From an uncultured Pseudomonadales bacterium (GTDB lineage: Bacteria > Pseudomonadota > Gammaproteobacteria > Pseudomonadales > Azotimanducaceae): 64,000 nt of DNA. Below are positions 42,096 through 50,336 of the stretch, one piece after another. Every line of letters starts with the position of its first letter. Within the stretch, counting starts at the first letter, position 1. The DNA is taken from assembly GCA_938036875.1 (NCBI GenBank), contig CALHVX010000072.1, positions 27,203-91,202 of the forward strand. Reading direction: 5' to 3'. The translations under genes and the position numbers were made by a program. The notes beneath the pieces are model-generated. The model worked only from the letters and a program-made list of their open reading frames with translations. It was not told where the DNA came from and did not search any database.

Positions 42096-43346
42096 GTGAG
42101 CGAAGCTGTCTATTCCAATCCTGATGTCTTAACCCAAGACCCGTATAGCATCCCGCTGGAAGAGCTGAACGTGGCCCAAGGGGAATTGTTTGAACAGGAT
42201 ATGCAGTGGGCCTACTTTGACCGGCTACGTAACGAAGCGCCCGTGCACTACTGCCCAGATAGTGAGGACGGCGCCTACTGGTCGGTGACTTGCTACGAAG
42301 ACATCAAGGATGTGGATACCGACCACGACACTTTTTCTTCGGAAGGCTCCATCACCATCACGGACGTCGACGACAATTTTGAGACGCCCATGTTTATCGC
42401 CATGGATCCGCCTCGACACGACCAGCAACGCAAAGAGGTCAGCCCCGTGGTTGGCCCGCGTAACCTGTCTGCAATGGAAGCCACCATTCGAGGGCGGGTG
42501 CAAACCATTTTGGACGACCTACCCGTTGGTGAAACCTTTGACTGGGTGGATCGGGTATCCATCGAGATGACCACCCAGATGTTGGCCACCTTGTTTGATT
42601 TCCCTTTTGAAGATCGACGCAAGCTCACGCGTTGGTCTGATGTCGCAACAACTGCGCCGGGTCTAGGTATTGTGGACACCGAAGAGGAGCGCTATGCGGA
42701 GTTGTTGGAATGTTTGGAATATTTCACCGGCTTGTGGAACGAGCGTGTAAACGCGCCTCCGGGGGATGATTTGATCTCCATGTTGGCACACGGTGAGTCA
42801 ACAAAGAACATGGACCCCATGGAGTACCTGGGCAACCTCATCTTGTTGATTGTCGGTGGTAACGACACCACGCGTAACTCGGCCACTGGCGGCGTTGTTG
42901 CACTTAACCAGTTTCCGGGTGAGTACGACAAGCTGCGTGGTGATACCACGCTGATTCCCAATATGGTGTCCGAGATCATTCGTTGGCAAACCCCGCTTGC
43001 ACACATGCGCCGTACCGCCACCAAAGATACGGAGCTACGTGGGCAAAAGATCAAAGCCGGAGAGAAGGTCATCATGTGGTACGTCTCGGGCAACCGAGAT
43101 GAAACCAAATTTGAACGGCCCAACGATTTTATGATTGACCGAAGCAATGCGCGTCAGCATGTGTCCTTTGGTTTCGGTATTCATCGTTGCATGGGCAATC
43201 GGTTGGCGGAGATGCAACTACGTATCTTGTGGGAAGAGATTCAGCAGCGCTTTAGCTTTGTTGAGGTGGTAGGGGACCCCGTACGTGTTCCTTCTTCTTT
43301 TGTAAAAGGCTACTCCGAGCTACCCGTTAGGCTGCATCGACTCTAG
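42096..43346 (+). CDS. cytochrome P450, CYP153-like
   Basis: 416 residues. Heme-binding FGFGIHRCMG has the ligand Cys365; I-helix GGNDTTRNS (about 254-262) has the acid-alcohol pair region. MFIAMDPPRHDQQRKEVSPVVGPRNL, QTPLAHMRRTATKDTEL, SGNRDE and FGIHRCMGNRLAEMQLRILWEE closely fit the CYP153 family, which hydroxylates the terminal carbon of alkanes, fatty acids or related chains. No ferredoxin or ferredoxin reductase gene is adjacent, so electrons come from elsewhere. GTG start, without a strong Shine-Dalgarno; convergent with the NAD-kinase-like gene. Confidence 0.88.
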   Translation: MSEAVYSNPDVLTQDPYSIPLEELNVAQGELFEQDMQWAYFDRLRNEAPVHYCPDSEDGAYWSVTCYEDIKDVDTDHDTFSSEGSITITDVDDNFETPMFIAMDPPRHDQQRKEVSPVVGPRNLSAMEATIRGRVQTILDDLPVGETFDWVDRVSIEMTTQMLATLFDFPFEDRRKLTRWSDVATTAPGLGIVDTEEERYAELLECLEYFTGLWNERVNAPPGDDLISMLAHGESTKNMDPMEYLGNLILLIVGGNDTTRNSATGGVVALNQFPGEYDKLRGDTTLIPNMVSEIIRWQTPLAHMRRTATKDTELRGQKIKAGEKVIMWYVSGNRDETKFERPNDFMIDRSNARQHVSFGFGIHRCMGNRLAEMQLRILWEEIQQRFSFVEVVGDPVRVPSSFVKGYSELPVRLHRL

Positions 43347-43366
43347 TTCGCTCTGCCTCCCCGGGG

Positions 43367-44290
43367 CTACTCAACAATGAGTTGCCCCTGGGTATCGGCG
43401 ATCCCCACGGTTGCTACGGTGCCTGCATTAAAGTTTAGGTAGTCCTGCTCAATTCCGTCTGAGAAGATCACCCCACGTTCCGGCATGCGAGACTCCACGC
43501 GCAACAAGCGGGTGGGGGTGATTGCTCCATAAACTAGCTCTACCCCGGTGGTTTTGCTCGGGAAGGGTTCTCGCACCGAAAACTGTAGGCGCTGGTCATC
43601 CCAAGCGAAGCTTGCATCTGTTGGTGAATCAGACCCGGCAACACCGTTTGCACCAGCAACAATAGATTGCAACCAGCCGGTTGAGCCGAAGCCAGTGGAC
43701 ACAATGATGCCGGACGAGCTTTGTGCCTCGCTACGCCCATCCCATTCCAACACATAACGCGCTGAGGTATGGCTTTGCGGCCCGATGAACAGATCGTTGA
43801 CCGCGCGTAGCAATTGGCCGTCGTTGGTTTGCACCTCGGCGAAGGTGATCGTCTTGCTGTTCGCCTGGTCTTGGATGGTTTTTTTCAATGCGGTTTGCAA
43901 TCCGGCTACTTCAAACGGTAGCAACATGCCGTCCCAGCGCTGAGGGTCAGGGTTGGCGGCAATCACCGGTTGCCCAGCTAGGTACTTGAGAGTGTTAGCA
44001 ACCAAGCCGTCTTGACCTACTACCACCACAATATCGTCAGCGCGGAATTGGTAGCTTGGTAGGTAGTAACGTTCAAGCTTGTGTACTCGACCAACCAAGT
44101 TCAATCCCGTTTCTGCCTCGCGTAGGCGCTCCAGATAGAGGTCGTGCTCGGCAAGGTAGTCTTGTGCGTCTGCATTGTTGTGCTCCAAGTAGAACTTGGC
44201 CTGTGGCCAAGTGTTGAAGCGCTCCACCAGCTCCTGCAATCGGGTTTTGCGCCAAACTAGGACGATTCTGCGATCTTGCTGTTTTGACAT
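43367..44290 (-). CDS. NAD-kinase-like protein with altered GGDG motif
   Basis: 307 residues of the ATP-NAD/diacylglycerol-kinase fold. VVVVGQDGLVANTLKYL (88-104) occupies the GGDGT position, with Q93 in place of the second Gly; PVIAANPDP, VNDLFIG (N165-D166) and STGFGSTGW (198-206) fit the NAD-kinase conserved blocks. Catalysis may be impaired or altered; a related substrate or a binding role is possible. AGGAG ribosome-binding site. It lies 38 bp downstream of the SPFH gene in the same operon, under the double NrtR-type operator. Confidence 0.8.
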   Translation of the reverse strand: MSKQQDRRIVLVWRKTRLQELVERFNTWPQAKFYLEHNNADAQDYLAEHDLYLERLREAETGLNLVGRVHKLERYYLPSYQFRADDIVVVVGQDGLVANTLKYLAGQPVIAANPDPQRWDGMLLPFEVAGLQTALKKTIQDQANSKTITFAEVQTNDGQLLRAVNDLFIGPQSHTSARYVLEWDGRSEAQSSSGIIVSTGFGSTGWLQSIVAGANGVAGSDSPTDASFAWDDQRLQFSVREPFPSKTTGVELVYGAITPTRLLRVESRMPERGVIFSDGIEQDYLNFNAGTVATVGIADTQGQLIVE

Positions 44291-44328
44291 GTTCTTTCTC
44301 CTTCAACCTGTGCCTTGAGTGCAATTCG

Positions 44329-45360
44329 TTACGCGTTTCGAGATTTGCTGGCCCTATTGATTGCTGAGGTGAACAGCTCGGGCCCAAGATTTAGTTCACC
44401 AATCTTGTCCGCGTTGTTCGCCAACGAATCTAAAGCCAGAGCCATCAGTTGCTCGGGTTGCATCTGGGCGAGCGCCATCGCTTTTAGGTGTTCCACCGGA
44501 AGGCTTTGGAAGGCCTGCATTTTCGCGGTGATAGCGTAAGCCTGGGCGTCGGCTTCTTGGTTGCTGTTTTGCCCTCGTAGCTGCACTAGGTTGGTACGTA
44601 CGGTTTCGGCTTCGATGTTGGCCGCCAACCGCTCTTGCTCGGTCTGCGTTTTGCCACGCAAGATGTCACGTTCGTTTTCTACCTGCTTGGCCGCCAGCTC
44701 CTGTTCTTTTTGCTGCACGCTGAGCTCCGTTTGTAGCTCGGTTTCTTTGATCACCCGTTCTTGCTCAACCGCAGATTTACGTCGGCTGTAGATGGCATCG
44801 TCGGCGTCCTGCAAGATTGCTTCGCGGGTCGTGGCTTCCAGTGCCCGAGAAGTCTCTGGGGTTGGTGCAATCCGGCTGATGGATAGGTCTAGTAATCGTA
44901 GTCCCAGCGTTTCTAACGCCGTGCCATCAAGCAATCCGCGCCTAACGCCATCAATGAGCCTTTGCCCGAGGTTGAGTACGTTTCGCAAACTTTGACCCTG
45001 CACTTGAGCTTCGATCAACGAGTGGGCCATGCGTATCACCCGATCGCTTAAGTGCATTGGATCTTCGGTGACGTAATCCTGATCCGAGTTGTTGAGGGTG
45101 AAGTTGAATACCTCTGCGGTCACTGTGGGCTCCGCAATTTGATAAGTCAGCTGACCTTGCACGGTGATCTCTTGGTAGTCGCTGGTTTGTAGCGTGAAGA
45201 TGAAGGGCGCCTCTTGTGCGCTCACGGGCACAGCAGCGATGGAGGTGGTTGCTGCGTTGTAGAAGAAGCTTAGCCCTCGGCCTGCGGCTTTGGTTTCGCC
45301 TTGAGCGGTGCGGATGACATAGGTTGAGGAATCGGCTTTGTAGTATTGGATACCTAACAT
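44329..45360 (-). CDS. SPFH/band-7 domain protein
   Basis: 343 residues from ATG 45360, chosen because of an AGGAG site; the frame is open upstream to 45408. The SPFH/prohibitin-like part runs from ~40 to 200 (FTLQTSDYQEITVQGQLTYQIAEP, LLDLSISRIAPTPETSRALEATTREAILQDAD). A long Gln/Glu-rich coiled coil follows (VEQERVIKETELQTELSVQQKEQELAAK). There is no obvious N-terminal membrane anchor, unlike flotillin. SPFH proteins usually form oligomers at membranes. It heads the SPFH/NAD-kinase-like operon. Confidence 0.85.
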   Translation of the reverse strand: MLGIQYYKADSSTYVIRTAQGETKAAGRGLSFFYNAATTSIAAVPVSAQEAPFIFTLQTSDYQEITVQGQLTYQIAEPTVTAEVFNFTLNNSDQDYVTEDPMHLSDRVIRMAHSLIEAQVQGQSLRNVLNLGQRLIDGVRRGLLDGTALETLGLRLLDLSISRIAPTPETSRALEATTREAILQDADDAIYSRRKSAVEQERVIKETELQTELSVQQKEQELAAKQVENERDILRGKTQTEQERLAANIEAETVRTNLVQLRGQNSNQEADAQAYAITAKMQAFQSLPVEHLKAMALAQMQPEQLMALALDSLANNADKIGELNLGPELFTSAINRASKSRNA

Positions 45361-45392
45361 GGGTCTTCTCCTGTTGTGGCTTTGCTTAGTTA

Positions 45393-45441
45393 AGTGACAT
45401 ATAGTCACTAATTAGTGAATCAATAGTGTCGTATAGATACT
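45393..45441. promoter_or_regulatory. double 17-bp NrtR-type operator
   Basis: AGTGAC-ATATA-GTCACT (45393-45409, perfect arms) and AGTGTC-GTATA-GATACT (45425-45441, one mismatch) share one pattern, AGTGWC-N5-GWYACT, spaced 32 bp, about three turns of DNA. A further perfect TCACTAATTAGTGA palindrome (45405-45418) overlaps the first. They lie between nrtR and the SPFH operon, so both directions may be controlled. NrtR sites in other bacteria are palindromes of a similar kind; exact consensus was not compared. Confidence 0.7.
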
Positions 45442-45540
45442 AATATGTCAAGGCGCCCACGGGATAAAACTGAGATATTGGTACCTGTTTCTTGATAAAG
45501 TGTCTAAAAGACGCAAAACGATGGTGGGAGGAAGGCGAAA

Positions 45541-46281
45541 ATGACCAAACCTCGGGTCCGAGCAACAAGCGAAGAGTGGGATTACCTGCGTGAATACCGG
45601 GTTGGGGACTACCCAACGCCATTGCTGACGGTTGATGCGGTGTTATTCACTTTTCATGACAACCAACTGCAAGTGCTCTTGGTGCAGCGCGCCAATCATC
45701 CTGCCAAAGGGCAGTGGGGCTTACCTGGTGGTTTTGTGGCGCTGGAGCAGGATGCTGACTTGGATGCTACCGTGCGCCGGAACTTGATGGCCAAAACTGG
45801 AGTGGAACCGCCACACATCGAGCAACTGGCCAGCTATGGCAGTGCGCATCGGGATCCTCGAGGTTGGTCGGTGACCGTTTGCTACAGCGCCCTAATTGCT
45901 CATCAAGCTTGTGCACAGCAAATTGATTCGGTCAGCGATGTCCGTTGGGTTCCACTGGACGAAGCGTTGGTTAGCCCGTTGGCCTTTGATCACCAGCAAT
46001 TGTTAGTCGATGCACGCGAACGGCTACGCCAGAAAGCGTTGTATTCGATTGTGCCAGCATACGCGTTGCCGGACAGGTTCACGTTGCCCCAGCTACAGCA
46101 ATTGCACGAAGTGTTGATTGGTAAGACGTTGCAAAAGAAGTCTTTTCGTCGGCGCATTGAACAGGCGGAACTGCTCATTGATACTGGTGAAAAGCGCGGG
46201 GAGGGTGGGCGGCCGGCAAGCTTGTATCGCATGCGGCCAAATACGGCTGACCATTTCTTTGTGCGTAACCTAGAAAGCTAA
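45541..46281 (+). CDS. nrtR: NrtR-type Nudix-related transcriptional regulator
   Basis: 246 residues: an N-terminal Nudix-like domain and a C-terminal winged helix (about 160-240). The Nudix box region GGFVALEQDADLDATVRRNLMAKTGV (63-88) lacks the catalytic glutamates: REUxEE reads RNLMAK. That fits NrtR regulators, which bind ADP-ribose and related NAD metabolites instead of hydrolysing them and control NAD biosynthesis genes. The operator pair upstream is at 45393-45441. GGGAGGA is the ribosome-binding site. yceH follows after 11 bp. Confidence 0.9.
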   Translation: MTKPRVRATSEEWDYLREYRVGDYPTPLLTVDAVLFTFHDNQLQVLLVQRANHPAKGQWGLPGGFVALEQDADLDATVRRNLMAKTGVEPPHIEQLASYGSAHRDPRGWSVTVCYSALIAHQACAQQIDSVSDVRWVPLDEALVSPLAFDHQQLLVDARERLRQKALYSIVPAYALPDRFTLPQLQQLHEVLIGKTLQKKSFRRRIEQAELLIDTGEKRGEGGRPASLYRMRPNTADHFFVRNLES

Positions 46282-46292
46282 TAGGAGGCAAG

Positions 46293-47036
46293 ATGCCGTT
46301 ACAACTCACCGCTGAGCAAGCCCGGGTCATGGGCTGCTTGATGGAAAAGGCGGTGACCACGCCAGATCAATACCCACTGACTCTCAATGCATTGGTCAAT
46401 GCCTGCAACCAAAAAACCAGCCGAGATCCAGTGATGAACCTGGAGCAAGGCCAGGTGCAGCGGGTGGTCAACCAGCTCAAAGAAATGCATTTGGTGGTCG
46501 AGGATGAAAACTTTCGTTCACGGGTGCAAAAATTCTCGCAGCGGTTGTGCGGAACCCCGATGAGCGAGTTTGCCTTTGACAGCGCGCAGTACGCGGCCGT
46601 TTGCTTGCTGTTGCTGCGGGGAGCGCAAACCCCAGGTGAGATTCGTTCGCGAAGTGGGCGCCTGCATAACTTTGCTGACAACGAAGAGGCCCGTGCAACG
46701 CTGCATTCGCTAATAGATCGCGAAGCCGGCGCTGTTGTGGCTCGACTACCCAAACGCGTTGGGCGCCAGGATCATGAGTATGTGCATCGGTTTAACGATG
46801 ACCAAAACGTTGAAGTAGCGGCAGTGCAGGACCAAGGTGCTGGGGAGTATAAAGCGTCGGCGTCGGAAATAGCTCAGCAACCAGCTTTAAACCAAAGTGT
46901 GAATCAAAAAGCAGCAAACCCGGCAACGGCTAGTGCTTGGCAGGTGGCCGCAGAGTTACGTATAGCTGAGCTTGAGCGGCGCGTGGTGAGTTTAGAAGCA
47001 CAGCTCGAGTCCTTGCACAAACAGTTGGGAGGTTAA
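46293..47036 (+). CDS. yceH: YceH family protein (DUF480)
   Basis: 247 residues. The N-terminal ~190 residues are a double winged-helix DUF480/YceH domain: LTAEQARVMGCLMEKAVTTPDQYPLTLNALVNACNQKTSRDPVM, RGAQTPGEIRSRSGRLHNF. The E. coli protein is ~215 residues and uncharacterised. The last segment is a hydrophilic linker and a heptad stretch (AELRIAELERRVVSLEAQLESLHKQLGG), a coiled coil for dimerisation. AGGAGG ribosome-binding site. It lies between nrtR and the ureohydrolase with gaps of 11 and 6 bp, so all three are cotranscribed. Confidence 0.92.
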   Translation: MPLQLTAEQARVMGCLMEKAVTTPDQYPLTLNALVNACNQKTSRDPVMNLEQGQVQRVVNQLKEMHLVVEDENFRSRVQKFSQRLCGTPMSEFAFDSAQYAAVCLLLLRGAQTPGEIRSRSGRLHNFADNEEARATLHSLIDREAGAVVARLPKRVGRQDHEYVHRFNDDQNVEVAAVQDQGAGEYKASASEIAQQPALNQSVNQKAANPATASAWQVAAELRIAELERRVVSLEAQLESLHKQLGG

Positions 47037-47042
47037 GGTTTT

Positions 47043-48068
47043 ATGGATCCACAAAAGCTTGCAGAGTTAAGACGCAAATATGCCGATGCTCAGGTGTTTG
47101 ATGCGCAGACCGAAAAGTTTCAGCAGATAGCCAAAGCCTTGGTCGGTGACAACCCCGGCGGTGCACGACCCAAGCCTTACAGCGGCATTTCTACCTTGCT
47201 GGATGCGCCAATCCAAGAGGGTCTGGCAGATTTAGATATTGCCTTGATTGGGGTCCCAATGGACTTGGCGGTTACCAACCGACCTGGCGCCCGTTTGGGG
47301 CCAAGGGCGGTGCGCGACGTAGAGCGTATCGGCCCATATAACCATGCTAGCAACACCATGCCACACAGCTTGGCGCGCTTTGCCGATGTGGGTGATGTGC
47401 CGTTTCGTTCGCGTTACTCGTTGGACGATAGCATTGCGGATATTGCGTCTTACTATCGCGATGTTGTTGCCGCCGGGGTTTTACCGTTGTCGGTGGGTGG
47501 TGATCATTCGGTTACCTACCCAATCTTGCAAGCTTTAGGCGCTAAAGAGCCCGTTGGTTTGGTCCACATCGATGCGCACTGTGATACGGCTGGTATTTAC
47601 GAAGGCAGTAAGTTTAGTCATGGTGGTCCATTTCGCGCTGCTGTGTTGGATGGCGTGTTAGATCCTGAGCGCACTATTCAAATTGGTATTCGTGGCGCGA
47701 GCGAAATTATCTGGGAGTTTTCTTATGAGTCCGGCATGACGGTGCTGCATATCGAGGACGTTACCCGAATGGGTATCGAAGCCGTGGTTGCCCAAGCCCG
47801 AGCGGTGGTCGGTGATGGACCGGTGTATCTGTCGGTCGATGTGGATGGTTTTGATCCGGCTTTTGCGCCGGGGACAGGCACGCCGGAAGTGGGTGGACTG
47901 ACCCCGCGTGAAGGGTTGAGTTTGCTGCAAGGATTAGATGGGTTGAATTGGGTTGGTGCTGATGTTGTTGAGGTGGCGCCTATGTACGACCCCACTTCAA
48001 ATACTGCACAGCTAGGTGCTCAGTTGTTGTTCGAAGAGTTGTGCTTGTTAGCTAAGGCGGTTAGCTAA
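47043..48068 (+). CDS. agmatinase/ureohydrolase family protein
   Basis: 341 residues with the metal-binding sites of the arginase/agmatinase family: GGDHSVTYPI (around 153), HIDAHCDT (around 177), SVDVDGFDPAFAPGTGTPEVGG (around 260). It hydrolyses a guanidino compound (agmatine, guanidinobutyrate or guanidinopropionate) to urea and amine; these cannot be told apart here. GGAGG precedes the ATG. Last gene of the nrtR-yceH unit. Confidence 0.88.
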   Translation: MDPQKLAELRRKYADAQVFDAQTEKFQQIAKALVGDNPGGARPKPYSGISTLLDAPIQEGLADLDIALIGVPMDLAVTNRPGARLGPRAVRDVERIGPYNHASNTMPHSLARFADVGDVPFRSRYSLDDSIADIASYYRDVVAAGVLPLSVGGDHSVTYPILQALGAKEPVGLVHIDAHCDTAGIYEGSKFSHGGPFRAAVLDGVLDPERTIQIGIRGASEIIWEFSYESGMTVLHIEDVTRMGIEAVVAQARAVVGDGPVYLSVDVDGFDPAFAPGTGTPEVGGLTPREGLSLLQGLDGLNWVGADVVEVAPMYDPTSNTAQLGAQLLFEELCLLAKAVS

Positions 48069-48117
48069 ACGAAAGTTAACCACCAGAGTTCTGATAGCGC
48101 CACCCGATTGAGCGGTT

Positions 48118-48483
48118 CTACTGGGTAGCTTTCTCTATCGCTGTGTCACCCCAACCAACTAGCTTGTCATCGATGAATACCAGCGGCGTTGTTTCATCTT
48201 TGGTGGTTCGACCATCATCTTCAGTTCTTGTTGTTCTGTAGAAGAGCACGCGGTAGTTGTTGCCGTTTCTCTGGAAAACTTCCATGAAGTCAGCTGAACC
48301 GAGGTCGGATTCAACAATAGACCTGCTCTGACCAAGATTCATTAAGCTAATATAACGGGCATTTTTTGCCTGACGTTCATCCCAGTTGTCTTCATCACCC
48401 TGGCCGTTGCCAATGGCGATAACACAGCCTGTGAGAGATAAAGTAAGCAGAGTCGTGCTGAACATTTTTAACAATAGAGGCAT
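48118..48483 (-). CDS. DUF3192-like lipoprotein
   Basis: 121 residues. A signal peptide ends in the lipobox SLTGC (Cys20). The mature protein shows DUF3192-like MNLGQSRSIVESDLGSADF and VLFYRTTRTEDDGRTTKDETTPLVFIDDKLVGWG. The BamE-like fold of this family suggests an outer-membrane or periplasmic adaptor, but no function is known. An internal ATG (MFSTTLL) is an alternative start. Confidence 0.75.
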   Translation of the reverse strand: MPLLLKMFSTTLLTLSLTGCVIAIGNGQGDEDNWDERQAKNARYISLMNLGQSRSIVESDLGSADFMEVFQRNGNNYRVLFYRTTRTEDDGRTTKDETTPLVFIDDKLVGWGDTAIEKATQ

Positions 48484-48782
48484 CGTTGTTCCTTTGTGAA
48501 TAAGTTTGCGAACGAAAAGCTAAGCAAAGTCTGGTTAACCGAGGCTGAACAGGATGCTCTCGCCAGTTCAGCCGGCTTGCTTGTTGAGAAGCAACTACCG
48601 TGCCATAGACGAAGGTCAATAAAATCAATGCCTTATGGTGGGAGGGTTTAAGGTGATTGGCGAAGTTGCGTAACAGTTAGTGAGTTAGCACAGTATTTCT
48701 GATCAGTAGTGGTGAGGTGACCGACAAAATTTACTCACAAAAAAGGGCAGCCTAAGCTGCCCTTTTTTTTCGCGCTGCTGAA
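48484..48782. other. non-coding interval with terminator
   Basis: About 300 bp between the minus-strand lipoprotein and aldehyde dehydrogenase genes. Apart from the hairpin at 48745-48770 I see no coding or repeat feature. Confidence 0.5.
48737..48770. terminator. bidirectional rho-independent terminator
   Basis: GGGCAGC (48745-48751), loop CTAA, GCTGCCC (48756-48762) with eight T to the right and an A run to the left. On the minus strand it would end the aldehyde dehydrogenase gene. Confidence 0.93.
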
Positions 48783-50213
48783 TTAGCTTGAAAGATTCTT
48801 CAGCTTGTCGCGTACGTCACCAAACAGCTCATCATCAGACATCAGCTCTTTGGTCTGTGCCAGTGGCTTGGACACCCAAGTTTCGTTGATGAGGTCGCGC
48901 CAAGTGATGTTGTTGTTGGTGCCGTTACCACCCCAAGAGCCACAACCCAAGGAGAAGGTTTGACGCATACCGTTCCACAAGTTACCGCTGTTTGATGCGG
49001 CCTGTGGTTGGTTCACCATAACGCGCGAGGTGCGAGTGGCATTGGCCAGCTTCATGATGTTGTCATCGCTGTTAGAGTACAAACCACAGCTGTGCCCTTG
49101 GCCTTGGTAGGCTTGGATGTTGTTGGTCAGCTCGATCGCATGGTCGATGTTGTCAGCTTTGTAGAGCGCCATGACAACGGACAACTTTTCTCCAGAGAAT
49201 GGAAACTCAGGTCCATAACCGGTTTCTGGCACGATGTAGAAGGTCTTGCCTTCAGGCAGGTCAATGCCGGCCATGCTGGCAATTTTCTCTGCCGGTTGGG
49301 CCACGATGGCGGTGTTCAAGTGACCGTCATGCCATAAGGTTGCTTGTAGCTTGGCTTTCTCTTCGGCGTTGACTAGGTAGCCGCCTTTCGCCTCTAGTTT
49401 GGCCAGCATGGAGTCGTAGATTGGTGCTTCAAGCAGTACCGAGTTATCGGAAGAGCAAGAGGCGGCCAGGTCCAGCGTTTTAGAAACGCGAATTTTCTCT
49501 GCTGCGTCGTCGAGATCAGCGGTTGAATCCACTGTGATGACCGCGTTGCCAACACCAACACCTAGAGCCGGTGTGCCACTAGAGTAAGCGGCTGTGACCA
49601 TGGCGCCACCGCCGGTCGCCAAGACGCGATCACACTGCGCCATCAACTCGTTGGTGAGCTCAATTGATGGGTTCTCGATACCGATAACTAAATCAGCAGG
49701 GGCGCCACAAGCTTCTAGCGCTTCGCGCATGTAGTCGCAGATCATTTTGTTGGTGAGCTTGGCGCGTGGGTGGGGTGCAATGACGATACTGTTGCGACCT
49801 TTGACCGCTGAGATGGCTTTGATCACCGGCGTTGCTTCCGGGTTGGTGGATGGCGATAGCGCGCCGATTACACCCATGGGCTTGGCGATCTTAACAATGT
49901 TGCGCACAGGGTCTTCTTCGATGATACCCACAGACTTGTCGTTGATGATGTCCATCAAGGTGGCGCGCGTCTTGCGCGAAATCTTTAGAAACTTGCCGTC
50001 GTAGTTGCCGAGCTCCGTTTCATCAACGGTGAACTGGGCGATCTTCTCAGCCACTTCAGGACGTGCGCAGGACCAGACCATGGCCCGTATTAGCTCGTCT
50101 ACCTGCTCCTGGCTGTAGTTTTCGATTTGTGCTTGTGCCGCACGTGAGCGGGCGATGAGTGCCTCCATCTCTTTTACGTGGGGTGCGTCTGCGGTAGCGG
50201 TTGCTGCTGCCAT
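48783..50213 (-). CDS. CoA-acylating aldehyde dehydrogenase family protein
   Basis: 476 residues. The layout and GALSPSTNPEATPVIKAI, VIAPHPRAKLTN, LATGGGAMVTAAY and the active-site Cys253 (LAASCSSDNSVL) match acylating aldehyde dehydrogenases of the EutE/AdhE/sulfoacetaldehyde type, which convert an aldehyde plus CoA and NAD(P)+ into an acyl-CoA. The length suits a stand-alone enzyme, without a C-terminal alcohol dehydrogenase domain. Substrate uncertain: acetaldehyde-like or sulfoacetaldehyde. Terminated by the hairpin at its 3' end. Confidence 0.85.
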   Translation of the reverse strand: MAAATATADAPHVKEMEALIARSRAAQAQIENYSQEQVDELIRAMVWSCARPEVAEKIAQFTVDETELGNYDGKFLKISRKTRATLMDIINDKSVGIIEEDPVRNIVKIAKPMGVIGALSPSTNPEATPVIKAISAVKGRNSIVIAPHPRAKLTNKMICDYMREALEACGAPADLVIGIENPSIELTNELMAQCDRVLATGGGAMVTAAYSSGTPALGVGVGNAVITVDSTADLDDAAEKIRVSKTLDLAASCSSDNSVLLEAPIYDSMLAKLEAKGGYLVNAEEKAKLQATLWHDGHLNTAIVAQPAEKIASMAGIDLPEGKTFYIVPETGYGPEFPFSGEKLSVVMALYKADNIDHAIELTNNIQAYQGQGHSCGLYSNSDDNIMKLANATRTSRVMVNQPQAASNSGNLWNGMRQTFSLGCGSWGGNGTNNNITWRDLINETWVSKPLAQTKELMSDDELFGDVRDKLKNLSS

Positions 50214-50336
50214 GCCGGTCTCCTTTGGTCCATTGATGGGGCTAATAATACTCTATTTTGGGTGCCCTCAATTAGCGTTATTCTAGGTTCTGTTAGAGTA
50301 ATTTGGCGGGCAAATGCAACCTGAGGCATATCCATT

